Source: Stomorhina lunata
Taxonomy: Eukaryota > Arthropoda > Insecta > Diptera > Rhiniidae
Reading direction: 5' to 3'
DNA: 64,000 nt
NCBI GenBank assembly: GCA_933228675.1
Contig: OW121743.1
Coordinates: forward strand, 57,214,406 to 57,278,405
The stretch's first letter is position 1, and every line of letters begins with the position of its first letter. A model generated the notes under the pieces. That model made no database searches. It was not told the DNA's origin and saw nothing but the letters and a program-made list of their open reading frames with translations. Shown one piece after another: positions 37,792-48,060 of this stretch. Both the position numbers and the translations under genes were made by a program.

Positions 37792-38887
37792 GATGTCCTA
37801 GTGTCATTAACATGCCAAATAAAGCACTCTTTTTCTCCCCCTCTGAACCTAACTTACTATATCCCTTTGCAAAAGTTCCTACTTTTTCAAGGCATTGGAA
37901 TAGACCTCCCCCAAAGTATCGTCTACAATCTTTTTCAATATTATTAAATTCTGCCATGGCGGACTCAACACTTATCATGGAATTTGAAGATCCATTAGTT
38001 GTAGCCTGAGGGGCCGATCGTTGTCTATTCGAAGAGGACGCAGCAGCCGCAGCATACGATAATCCTTTAACTACATTTGATGGAGTTGATATTTGGTATT
38101 TGACAGAAGAATTTTTATTTGTTTCTGCCAGCTTTTTTTCACTTAGTTTTCTCAAAAGTTCTTTCCTTTTTGGACAATCTTTAGAACTTGCTACGTGCCC
38201 TTCAATTTGACAATTCACACATTTTGTTGGCAAGCCAACCTGTGTCCTAACTACTCCTGAAAGGCTATCCTTGACCAAGGATTCCTCAGTGTTTAGAGAC
38301 TTAGGAGGTATTTTACAATTACCCGGGCCATGAGACTCTCCACATTTGACACAACGGTATGGCATGGAACAATTCGTTGCTACATGGCCATAGCGCTGAC
38401 AATTAAAACATTGCGTTATTCCCTTTTTTATATACTTTCTTATTGTAACTTTACAACGCAAAATATATTTAATATTATAGACCTGCTTTATGTCAGAGTC
38501 TTTTGATATTCTAACGACCCATTTATCGCCGCCTAGTTTAGATATACCTACTATGTTAATAGTAATTTGAAGACTATTCAGGTAGTCAGATAATTCTAGT
38601 TGCTCAAATGAATTGGGAAGTCCCTCAATTACAATCGTAAAAGGACGCATACCTTTAGGGGTGTACGTATAAAACTCTACCTTCTGTTGACCTAAATGGC
38701 TCTTAACTTTTGAAAAGTCCTCTAAGGTGCAGACTCCTATATTTACCACATTATTACCAAGAATTTTAACGTTATAGTTTTTATGACCTAGCAAAGCGTC
38801 AATACTACATATTGTATCTCTAACATTTATGTTGTAGGTAGTTATAATAGGAATATGTTTGTTTCTTATATCTACCTTACTTGGATC
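37784..38887 (-). CDS. Retrotransposon ORF1, C-terminal part: gag-like zinc-knuckle protein
   Basis: This part is read one frame back from the N-terminal part and is open from the frame junction at 38,887 to the TGA at 37,786-37,784 (367 codons). It has no convincing ATG of its own at the start. It holds a domain typical of Jockey-type gag ahead of the knuckles (region around GMRPFTIVIEGLP and the KLGGDKWVVRIS stretch). Three knuckles follow: CFNCQRYGHVATNC (CX2CX4HX4C), CVKCGESHGPGNC (CX2CX3HX4C) and CVNCQIEGHVASSKDC (CX2CX4HX6C). A Lys-rich helix and an Ala/Ser-rich stretch (SYAAAAASSS) come next. The family role is binding element RNA and forming the ribonucleoprotein. Joined to the N-terminal part it would be about 513 residues, normal for the family. 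Confidence 0.9.
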   Translation of the reverse strand, partial: DPSKVDIRNKHIPIITTYNINVRDTICSIDALLGHKNYNVKILGNNVVNIGVCTLEDFSKVKSHLGQQKVEFYTYTPKGMRPFTIVIEGLPNSFEQLELSDYLNSLQITINIVGISKLGGDKWVVRISKDSDIKQVYNIKYILRCKVTIRKYIKKGITQCFNCQRYGHVATNCSMPYRCVKCGESHGPGNCKIPPKSLNTEESLVKDSLSGVVRTQVGLPTKCVNCQIEGHVASSKDCPKRKELLRKLSEKKLAETNKNSSVKYQISTPSNVVKGLSYAAAAASSSNRQRSAPQATTNGSSNSMISVESAMAEFNNIEKDCRRYFGGGLFQCLEKVGTFAKGYSKLGSEGEKKSALFGMLMTLGHHG

Positions 38888-39324
38888 TTTTTTGCAGCAC
38901 CTGCGTTTGTTTTAGCACCTTCAGTTTTTGCATCTTTTTTAACAGCACCTGCACTTGTTTTAGTAGCACCTGCATTCGATTTTCTTCCTTCAGTATTTTG
39001 GACCCAACATTTATTCAAGGCATCCTTATGTATTGTTGAGCCAGCTACGGCATTAGCCTGGCTGGAAGTTGTAGGCAATACTTCCTTCTCATTAACGTAG
39101 GTATCTTCAACCATTTCTTCTTCTTCTTCACTCGAAGCTTCATCGGATTTATTGTTTGTATCCATTCTTTTCATCAGCTCATCATAATTTTGCTTTAGCA
39201 TTAAAAATTGTTGCTTGAGCAGATTAATTTCTGCATTTTTTGAACTTATTATTTTGTTCAGTTCTTCTAATGATGTGACCATTCTTGGTCTCTTTTTTGG
39301 GTTCAGATTTCTATCTTCCTCCAT
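38872..39324 (-). CDS. Retrotransposon ORF1, N-terminal part (frame ends early)
   Basis: The frame starts at ATG 39,324 and stops at a TAG after 150 codons. The first residues are basic (NPKKRPR, a possible nuclear-localisation signal). A predicted coiled coil follows (LEELNKIISSKNAEINLLKQ onward, about residues 18-58), then an acidic patch (EEEEE) and a Lys/Ala/Thr-rich stretch with KTSAGA- and KTNAGA-like repeats near the end. The gag domain and knuckles continue in the -1 frame, and the change is possible at an A AAA AAG heptamer (38,893-38,887). Either one A has been lost from the run, or the two parts are joined by -1 ribosomal frameshifting. The ATG is the first in the frame after the 217-base leader. 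Confidence 0.85.
   Translation of the reverse strand: MEEDRNLNPKKRPRMVTSLEELNKIISSKNAEINLLKQQFLMLKQNYDELMKRMDTNNKSDEASSEEEEEMVEDTYVNEKEVLPTTSSQANAVAGSTIHKDALNKCWVQNTEGRKSNAGATKTSAGAVKKDAKTEGAKTNAGAAKKIQVR
38887..38893 (-). promoter_or_regulatory. A AAA AAG heptamer at the ORF1 frame junction
   Basis: In the upstream reading frame the codons are GCA AAA AAG, so the heptamer sits exactly in the X XXY YYZ phase required for -1 slippage. After a -1 slip the ribosome continues with GAT CCA in the frame that encodes the zinc knuckles. The position and phase are seen directly. Whether it works, or merely marks a one-base loss in a homopolymer, is not known. Confidence 0.5.
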
Positions 39325-39541
39325 CTTTACACTTTTTAAATATATTCAAGGGGAATAAAAACCCCGAATGTTATTTTAAAGCACAACTTCTATTTTTTAA
39401 ATGTCTTTTTCACTTTATTTTTTTAAATGTTCATGCACTTTTAAATTTAGGTATCAAACCTCCAGGTAGAGAGTTTTTAATTCACTATTAAAATATATTC
39501 TTCCGCTAACGATGTTATCACAACCACTGCTAACACAAGAC
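39325..39541 (-). other. Retrotransposon 5' UTR / internal promoter region
   Basis: The first ~217 bases of the element, starting on the minus strand with GTCTTGTGTTAGCAGTGGTT right after the target duplication. Jockey-type elements carry an internal RNA polymerase II promoter here. A GCAGTGG word near +12 could be a weak initiator, but no clear TCAGT initiator is seen, so the promoter is inferred from the family. Confidence 0.55.
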
Positions 39542-39556
39542 TTTAAAATCAATTCA
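39542..39556. repeat. Target-site duplication, right copy
   Basis: TTTAAAATCAATTCA, identical to 34,493-34,507; marks the 5' end of the minus-strand element. Confidence 0.92.
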
Positions 39557-39838
39557 ATTCAATTGATTTCTTTTATAAGTCTTGTCTGTCTGTCCACACA
39601 CAGAAGATGGAGTCACAGATCGACAAACAAAAAGGTATTGAGAACGGGAATAGACGGATTTTGTAAGTTCAAAAATAGGAAATAAAGAATGCGAAATAAA
39701 TGAAAAGCAAATAATAAATGATTTTCAATATAGCATAACTTAAGGCGAAATAAATACTATAAAATTTAAAGCATAATTTTAGGTAAAAACCAAACTCAGA
39801 AAATCTAAAAGTAGAGTCTAAATATAGTTTTCAAACTG
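39557..39838. other. Gene-free spacer right of the retrotransposon
   Basis: Unique DNA with a short GTCTGTCTGTCC tract at about 39,586. No gene. Confidence 0.5.
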
Positions 39839-42800
39839 AAAATTTTCGATATAAAATTTTTCTTTAGAAAATTTTCGATATAAAATTATTTTGTAGAAAA
39901 TTTTTGATATAAATTTTTTTATAGAAAATTTTTGATTTCAAATTTTTTTAAAAGAAAATATTCGATGTAAAATTTTCCTATAGAAGATTTTCGATATAAA
40001 ATTTTTCTATAGAAAATTTTTGTTGTAATATTTTTCTATAAAAAATTTTTGATTTAAAATTTTTCTAAAGATAATATTTGATGTAAAGTTTTTCTGTAGA
40101 AAAATTTTCAATTTAAATTTTTCTAAAGAATATATTCAATATAAAATTTTTCTATAGAAAATTTTCAAAATAAAATTTTTCTATAGAAAATTTTCAATAT
40201 AAAATTTTTCTAAAGAAAATTTTTGATATAAAATTTTTCTATAGAAAATTTAAGATATCAAATTTTTTTTTTTATAGAAAATTTTCCATGTAAATTTTTC
40301 TATAGAAAATTTTCAAAATAAAATTTTAAAGAGAAAATTTTTCGAAAAGAAATTTTCTATAGAAAATTTTTTCACAAAAAATTTTTCGACATAAAAATTT
40401 TCTATAAAATTTTTCTATCCTTTTATTTCTATCGAAAATTTTCGATATAAAATTTTTCTATAAAAAATTTTCGATATAAAATTTTTCTATAAAAAATTTT
40501 AGATAAAAAAATTTTTAATATTAAATTTTTCTATAGAAAATTTTTGCTATAAAATTTTTCTATAGAACATTTTTGATATAAAATTTTTCTATAGAAAATT
40601 TTCGATATAAAATTATTCTATAGAAAATATAAGATATCAAATTTTTCTATAGAAAATTTTCGATATAAATTTTTTAAAGAAAATTTTCAAAACAAAATTT
40701 TTAAATAGAATATTTTTGGAAAGCAAATTATTATATAGAAATTTTCGATACTTAACTTTTCTATAAAAAATTTTGGAACATATTTCTTTTTAGATACACA
40801 AATTTTCTACTGATATACAAATTTTCTACTGAAAAATTTTCTATAATTTTTCCTATAGAAAAATTTCGTCGTTATACAATTCTTCTATAGAAAATTTTCG
40901 TTAAAAAATTTTTCTATAGAAAACTTTCTATATACATTTTTTTTTAATTTTCGATATAAAATTTTTGTATAGAAAATTTTTGAAATAAAATTTTTCTATA
41001 GAAAATTTTTGATATAAATTTTTCTATAGAAAATTTTCGATATAAATCTTTTTAAAGAAAATTTTTGATATAAAATTTTTCTATAGAAAATATTAAATTT
41101 TTGATCAAAATTTTTCTATAAAAAAATTGTAGAAAATTTTTGATATAAAATTTTTCTATTGAAAATTTTCGTTATAAAATTTTTCTAAAGAAAATATTAT
41201 ATATCAAATTTTCTATAGAAAATTTTCAAAGCAAAATTTTTAAATAAAAAATTTATCGAAAGAAAATTATTCTATAGAAATTTTTCTTTTAAAAAGTTTT
41301 GATATACAAATTTTCTACTGAAAAATTTTCTATAATTTTTCCCATAGGAAAATTTCGTTATACAATTTTTCTATAGAAAATTCTCGTTATAAAATTTTTC
41401 AAAAAAAGACTTTCTATATACATTTTTTTTTTAAATTTTCAATATACAATTTTTCTATAGAAAATTGTTAAAATAGATTTTTCTATAGACAATTTTCGAT
41501 ATAAAATTTTTTGATAGAAAATTTTCGATATAAAATTTTTCTATAGAAAATTTTCGATATAACATTTTTCTATACAAAATTTTCGATATTAAATTTTTCT
41601 ATAGAACATTTTAGATATAAAATTTTACTATAGAAAATTTTTGATATAAAATTTTTCTATAAAAAATTTTTGATATAAAATTTTTCCATAGAAAATTTTC
41701 GATATAAATTTTTTTAAAGAAAATTTTCCATATAAAGTTAGTTTTGCTATAGAAAATATTAAATATCAAATTTTTCTATAGAATATGTTCAATATTAAAT
41801 TTTTCTGCAGAAAATTTTCGATATTAATTCTTTCTATAGAAAATATTTCAATAGAAAATTTTTGTATAAAAAATTTTTCTACAGAAAATTTTCGTGTAAA
41901 AATTTTTATTTTAAAAGTTTTTAATACAAAATTTTTGATATAAGATTTTTCTGTTAAAATAATTAAACATACATTTTTTTTAGAAATTTTTCAATATAAC
42001 ATTTTTTTAAAGGAAATTTTATAGCAAAAAAGTTTTCTTAGAAAATTTTGTTGTAAAATTTTTTAATAGAAAATTTTCGGTATAAAATATTTCTATGGAA
42101 AATTTTCGATAAAAAAAATTTTCTGTAGAAGATTTTGGAAAGAAATTTTTTCTATAAATTTTTCGATATAAAATTTCCGTTATAAAATTTTTCTATAAAA
42201 AATTTTCTATAGAAAATTTTTCTTAGAAAATTTTGTTGTAAAATTTCTTGATAGAATATATTCTATATAAAATGTTGCTAGAAAATTTTCAATTTTAAAT
42301 TTTTCTACAGAAATATTTAGATATAAAGTGTTTCTATAGAAAATTTGTCGATAAAAAATTTTTCTATAGAAAATTTTTCCATAGAAATAATTTTTCTATA
42401 AAAAATTTTTCTATAGAAAATTTTTAATATGAATTTTTTCAATAGAAAATTTTCGATAGAAAATTTCCGTTATAAAATTTTTATTTTTAAGTTTTGCAAT
42501 AGAAAATTCTTGATATAAGACTTTTCTATTAAAATATTTCATTAAATTTTTTTTTTTTATTTTTGATAAAAAAATTTTTTATAGAAAATTTTCAATATAA
42601 AATATTTATGAAGAAATTTTTTAAGAATAAAATTTTTCTATAGAAAACTTTTGAGATAAAATTTTTCGATAAAAAGTTTTTGTATAGAAAACTTTGAATA
42701 GAATATTTTTAATAAATTTTTCGATATAAAAGTTTTCTATAGAAATTTTTTGATATACAATTTTTCTATAGAAGATTTTCGATATAAGATTTTTTTATGG

Positions 42801-42990
42801 AAAAATTTTGATATAAATTTTTTCTATAAAAGATTTTCGATTAAAATTTTTTCTAAAAAAATTTTTTATATGCAATTTTTCTGATGAAAATTTTCGATAT
42901 AAAAGTTTTCTACAGAAATTTTTTCCATAGAAATTTTTACTATCGAAAATTTTCAGTCAAAATTGTTTCTTAGAAATATTTCTATAGAAA
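39839..42990 (-). repeat. 29-bp satellite, family C in reverse orientation, ~105 copies
   Basis: The same TTTTCTATAGAAAA palindrome, but the asymmetric half reads TTTTCGATATAAAA, the reverse complement of the arrays at 16.7-33.3 kb. Units are moderately to strongly degenerate with many indels. The block ends cleanly near 42,990. Confidence 0.92.
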
Positions 42991-44690
42991 ATCGGGCCTG
43001 AAAGTATACTGCAATTAGTTAAAATTGCAAACCCTGAGAGTAGGCTATATTTTTTAATTAATTTAAAAATAAAGAGTTATTTGTTGTAGTTTGAAATTAA
43101 TATGATCATCCAATTTCTAAATGAAATGTGAATCCTTTTTAGAATATCAAATTAGCAGACTATTACCCCAAGAAAAGATATACAAATCTTTTTGACATTT
43201 GTAGGTTGTCTAAAATTTCAATTTCAACCTCCTCCGCTATTTTTTTGCACTTATAAATTCAATCAATTTAAGACAAATATAAAGGATTTGTTTTTCTTTT
43301 TTTTGCTATCAAATTCAATATTTCAGAGTCAAAATCCTCTAGGTATAAAAAAGTGCATTCAGCCATTTAACATAAATAAATAGTAGACTATTTTAAACAT
43401 TCATTTCCTTAAATAGAGCATACAAATACTAAACATGAACGTTTGAATGGAGAAATTTGGTAGTTTTTCTTTTATTTTTTGTTTGGCTTTTAGCTGCATC
43501 TTTCATGATTTTAAGAGTTTTCCAAATGTTTTACGACTGTCTAGGCATTTGATTTTATGCCGCCGCCTTAAGGCTCTTAAGTTGCTCTGTTTTAGTGTTT
43601 TTCGAGCTTTTTTTACAGTCATGTATGAATGTAGTTATATTTTCAATTTTGATTTGGCCATTCAAAATTCTTAAAAAAACCTAAAATAAAAATTAAGTTA
43701 TTGACTGGGTTTTTTTTAAAGAGAAATCTAGACATGTGTCATTTATGTGGGTTAAATAAAAATTTGGACAATCAGAAAAAGAAATAGAAGCAATTTAAGG
43801 AAAATATATTAAATTCTGAAGAAAGAATAATTATTTGTTTCAACTTTTCATTTAAAATACATTTAAATTGATTACAATGAACTTTATTCCAGAACCTCCT
43901 AAAATTATTGAATTAGGTTTTTATTCAAATTGCCTAAAAGTATGCTAAACAATATATTCATATATTGAATTTCGATTCATACTAAATGCCAAAGTTACCC
44001 CTTGATTATCCCTCAAGAAACTCAGAGACACGACTTCTATTTGAAGCATTATTTAAGTAATTCCAATTTTTTGCATACTTTTAGGAGGTACAAAATAAAT
44101 AATTTTATAAACAGTGAATGTAAGATTTTGTTGATTATATGTAAATATCATCAGATGTCTCTAAAATCATTGTTACTAATAACAGGCAATTTAAACTGAA
44201 AAATTTAGTATTATTTAAAATTGATATTTTATCTCAAAAAGAATTTTTAATAATTTTGCTATTTAATATAACATATTTTTAGGCTTAAAAAATATAATAA
44301 AAATAATTTCCATGCAATTGTTTTGGTTTTTTTTTTACTTTTAATTTTTTCAAACATTTAAAATTTAATTAAATGCTTTAAAACTATTAACATAATCTAC
44401 TCCAAGTGCCGAGTCCAGCCTATTCACATTCATAGGATTTGTGTGGCATAATTAGATTAAATGTGAAAATTTGAAATTAATTTAAATTTGTGCTAAAAAT
44501 TAGTGCATATTAGCAAAAGGTAATTCAATTATGAAAACTAATTTTATAGACTCGAAATAAAAATATTTTCAAATAAATTATGTGAAAAATATGTTAAACG
44601 CCTAGAAGCAGATAATGTATATTAAACTTATTTATAAAAAAACATATATTTAGAATTTTAAATATTTTAATTACAATATATTTCTACATT
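42991..44690. other. Gene-free spacer
   Basis: Non-repetitive AT-rich DNA. It contains two copies of a recurring spacer word, GCCTAAAAGTATGC (about 43,931) and, inverted, GCATACTTTTAGGAGG (about 44,075). Frames of 63-75 codons at 43,192, 43,447 and 44,002 have no recognisable domain and are not called. Confidence 0.5.
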
Positions 44691-44925
44691 TTTAAAAGAG
44701 TTAAAATACTGGCTTTTTTGTGACAGAGATTTAATCTAGTTGCCTTTGATGTATGCAATACAAAGTGTAATGAATAAAAGTAAAAACTGTGGCATATATT
44801 CAAGGCTTTATTTAAACAATAAATGCAATTTCAAGTAAACTTATGTTTTTTTGCCTTAACTGCAGGCTATTTAAAGAACATGGTAAAATTAATTAAAAAC
44901 TATAGCATACATTGAAGGCTACATA
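44691..44925. repeat. Isolated copy of the ~325-bp repeat
   Basis: Shares GTTGCCTTTGATGTATGCAA and the following TACAAAGTGTAATGAA, GTGGCATATATTC, AATTTCAAGTAAAC and ATACATTGAAGGC words, in the same order, with the two tandem copies at 47,280-48,060. Family-C satellite separates it from them. Confidence 0.8.
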
Positions 44926-44934
44926 TATTTTTTA

Positions 44935-46887
44935 TGGAAAAATTTCAATATAAAAGTTTTCTATTGAAAATTTTCTAAATAAAATTATTCTATAGAAAAT
45001 TCTCGATATTAACGTTTTCTGTAGAAAATTTTTGACATAAAAGTTTTTATAGAAAATTTTCAATATAAAAGTTTTCTATAGAAAATTTTTGATATAAAAG
45101 TTTTCTATAGAAAATTTTCGATATAAAAGTTTTCCATAGAAAATTTTCGATATTAAAGTTTTCCGTAGAAAATTTTCGATATTAAATTTTTCTAAAGTAA
45201 ATTTTCGATATAAAAGTTTTCTATAGAAAATTTTCGATACCAAATTTTTCTTTAGAAAATACTCGATATACAATTTTTCTATAGAAAATTTTCGAGCAAA
45301 TTTTCGAAATAAAAGTTTTTTATATAAAATTTTAGAGATAAAAGTTTTCTATAAAAATTTTCCATATAAAATTTTTTTAGAAAAAATTTTCGATATAAAA
45401 TTTTTTTAGAAAAAATTTTCGATTAAAAATTTTTCTGTAAAAAATTTTCGATACAAAAAATGTCTACAAAAATTTTAGATATATAATTTTTAAGAGAAAA
45501 TTTTCGATTTAAAATTTATCTGCAGAAAATTTTCGATATAAATGTTTTTTATAGCAAATTTTCGATACAATAGTTTCCTAGAAAGATTTTTGATATAAAA
45601 TTTTATTAGAGAAAATTTTCGTTAAAACAGTTTTCTATAGAAAATTTTCGATAAAAAAGTTTTTTATAGAAAGTTTTTGATATAAAATTTTCGATATTAA
45701 AGATTTCTAACAAAAATTTTGGATATAAAAGTTTTCTATAGATTATTTTTGATATAAAATGTCTCTATAGAAAATTTTCGATATTAAAGTTTTCTATAGA
45801 AAATGTTCCATATAAAAATTTTCTATAGAAAATTTTCGATATAAAATTTTTCTATAGAATATTTTCGATATAAAATTTTTCTATAAAATATTTTCGATAA
45901 AAAATTTTTTAGAGCAAATTTTCGACATAAAATTATTTTAGAGAAAATTTTTGACTAAATTTTTTAGAGAACATTTTAGACAGAAAATTTTTTTGTTATA
46001 AAATTTTTGATAGTATTGATACAAAGTTTTTCTATAGGAAATTTTCGATATAAAAGTTTTCTATAGAAAATTTTTAATATAAATTTTTTCTATAGAAAAT
46101 TTTTGATATAAATTTTTTCTATAGAAAATTTTCAAAATAATTTTTTTTTTAGAAAAACTTCTCAATAAAAAATTTTTCTATAGAAAAATTTCAATATAAA
46201 ATTTTCGAAATAAAAGTTTTCTATAGAAAATTTTTGTACAAAAAATTTTTGTATAGAAAATTTTCGATATAAATTTTTTCTATAGAAAATTTTCGATATA
46301 AATTTTTTCTATAGAAAATTTTTGATATAAATTTTTTCTATAGAAAATTTTCAAAATAAATTTTTTTCTAGAGAAAATTCTCAATATAAAATTTTTCTAT
46401 AGAAAAATTTCAATATAAAATTTTTCTATAAAAAATTTTTAGTACAGAATTTTTTCTACAGAAAATTTTTATTTAAAATTTTTCTATGGAAAATTTTCAT
46501 AATAAAATTTTTCTATAGAAAATTTTTAGTACAGAGTTTTATCTATAGAAAATTTTGATTTAAAATTTTTCTATACAAAATCTTCAATATAAAAGTTTGT
46601 ACAGAAAATTGTTGTTATACAAATTTTCTATTGAAAATTTTCGAAATAAAATTATTTGAAAGAAATCTTTCAATATACAATTTTTTTATGGAAAATTTTC
46701 GATATATAAGTTTTTTGTTAAAAATTTCAATAAAAAATTTTTTGGAGAAAATTTTCGATACAAAATTTTTCTACAGAAAATTTTCAATAAAAAAATTTTC
46801 TACAGAAAATTTTCAATAAAAAATTTTTTAGAGAATATTTTTGATATAAAATTTTTTTTAGAGCAAATTTTTGAGATAAAATTTTTT
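44935..46887 (-). repeat. 29-bp satellite, family C (reverse), ~67 copies
   Basis: TTTTCTATAGAAAA alternates with TTTTCGATATAAAA. Some sub-blocks have AAGTTTTCTATAG, a variant at one position seen only in this array (about 45,070-45,250 and 45,720-45,830). The array is interrupted on the right by the second ribozyme-bearing element and resumes after it. Confidence 0.92.
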
Positions 46888-47061
46888 TCAAAAAGAATGA
46901 CTATTCGCATTTGATCCGAAATCTGTTACATTTATTTATTAATGTAACAGACCAATTTATTGATAAAAAGCCAAAAATTGTTTGCGGAGAAACCAAAATT
47001 CCTCTACGCGTTTCGATGGTTGGTTAGGCCATCTCTTCGGGAGGATTATCCCCAATTTAGA
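46888..47061 (-). mobile_element. 174-bp dispersed element with hammerhead-like motif, copy 2
   Basis: The second copy of the element at 19,557-19,728, in the same orientation, inserted in the reverse-orientation 29-bp array. The hairpin with arms CTGTTACATT (46,923-46,932) and AATGTAACAG (46,941-46,950) is perfectly kept. The flanks carry an AATTTTTTT-type word on both sides that could be a short target duplication, but the surrounding repeat is so T-rich that this is weak. Confidence 0.75.
46993..47060 (-). ncRNA. Hammerhead-like motif with altered core (probably inactive)
   Basis: Same layout as copy 1. Stem II here pairs perfectly (GATGG / CCATC) and the core GAAA and loopless CGCG stem III are kept. 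The first core box reads CCGAAGA instead of CTGAAGA, so the invariant U4 is a C (position 47,039). The cleavage triplet is GUA rather than GUC; GUA is still allowed, but loss of U4 is expected to cripple cleavage. Confidence 0.65.
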
Positions 47062-47250
47062 ATTTTTTTAGAGAAAACTGTCTATATACAATTTTTTTAG
47101 AGAAAATTTCCGATATACAATTTTTCTATAAAAAAATTTTAATGTACAAGTTTTCCAATGAAATTTTTAATACAAAATTTTCCTATATAAAATTTTAAAA
47201 ACTGTGGACATCAAATTTTTCTATAGAAAATTTTCGATATTAAATATTTA
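47062..47250 (-). repeat. 29-bp satellite, family C (reverse), continuation
   Basis: About six degenerate units resume directly after the inserted element. Confidence 0.8.
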
Positions 47251-47279
47251 TGTAAAAAATACTCATTTAAGAACGATTC

Positions 47280-48060
47280 TTTAGAAAACCGACATTGAGT
47301 AGCCTCTAGGTTATCCAAAACACCAATTAATTTCAAATGGCTTTTTTAACAATTTTGCAGTTATAAATTAACTAGACTCTATATTCAAAATATTAAAAAA
47401 AAGTGAGTTTTTTTTTGATGCAGATTTAATCTTGTTGCCTTTGAGGTATGCAATACAAAGTGTAATGAAAAAAGTAAAATCATTTAAACAATGAATGAAA
47501 TTTCAAGTAAACCTGTATTTTTAGTCTGAACTGTAAGGCAAAAAAACATAACATAACATGGCATTTTTGCCTAGGGAAAATAACTAAAAACTATTGCATA
47601 CCATGAAGGGGTCAATTATTAAAAAAAAACTGATTTATTTCAAATAGTTTTTTATAAACATTTTTTAAAGAGATGTTTTCAGTAATAAAATTGAGAAGAC
47701 TCGAAATTTAAAATACTTCAAAAACACAGAGGTTCTTTGTGACTGGGAGTGAATCTGGTTGCCTTTGATGTATGCAATACAAAGTGTAATGAATTAAAGT
47801 AAAAACTTTGGCATATATTTAAGGCTTCATTTAAACAGTGGATGAAATTTCAAGTAAAATTATGTATTTTGCCTTAACTCTGGGGCGAAAAGCATAACAT
47901 AATAAGCATTTTTGCCTGGTAAAGAGAAATAAAAACTATTGCATACATTGAAGGCTTCAATTATTCAAATTCTAATTAATTTCAAATAGCTTTTTAAACA
48001 GTTTTGTAAAAACCTATTATCTCTGTAATAACATTAAATAGCCTCGAGATTAAGTAATTA
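47280..48060. repeat. ~325-bp tandem repeat, about 2.4 copies
   Basis: GTTGCCTTTG with TATGCAATACAAAGTGTAAT recurs at 47,435 and 47,759 (324-base period). Upstream AGCCTC...ATT and TTAATTTCAAATGGCTTTTT words, and downstream CATAACATAA and AAAACTATTGCATAC words, repeat in the same order. No ORF. Confidence 0.82.

Larger units (their letters stand above)
34508..39541 (-). mobile_element. Full-length Jockey-clade non-LTR retrotransposon, 5,034 bp
   Basis: On the minus strand the element has a ~217-base 5' UTR, ORF1 (gag-like with three zinc knuckles), ORF2 (APE-type endonuclease then reverse transcriptase) and a ~353-base 3' UTR. It ends in a short (ATCAA)3-type tail rather than poly(A). Perfect 15-base target-site duplications flank it. 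ORF2 lacks an RNase H domain, and ORF1 has the basic region followed by CCHC knuckles seen in Jockey-like gag proteins, which supports the Jockey clade over I or R1. The identical duplications and open ORF2 indicate a young insertion. It sits in non-satellite DNA between oppositely oriented satellite blocks. Retrotransposition occurs by target-primed reverse transcription in the nucleus (family knowledge). Confidence 0.95.

Noticed and set aside
34508..39541. Assignment of the element to the I or R1 clade
   Set aside because: No RNase H after the reverse transcriptase and no rDNA target; the gag domain and knuckle layout fit Jockey-type elements better.
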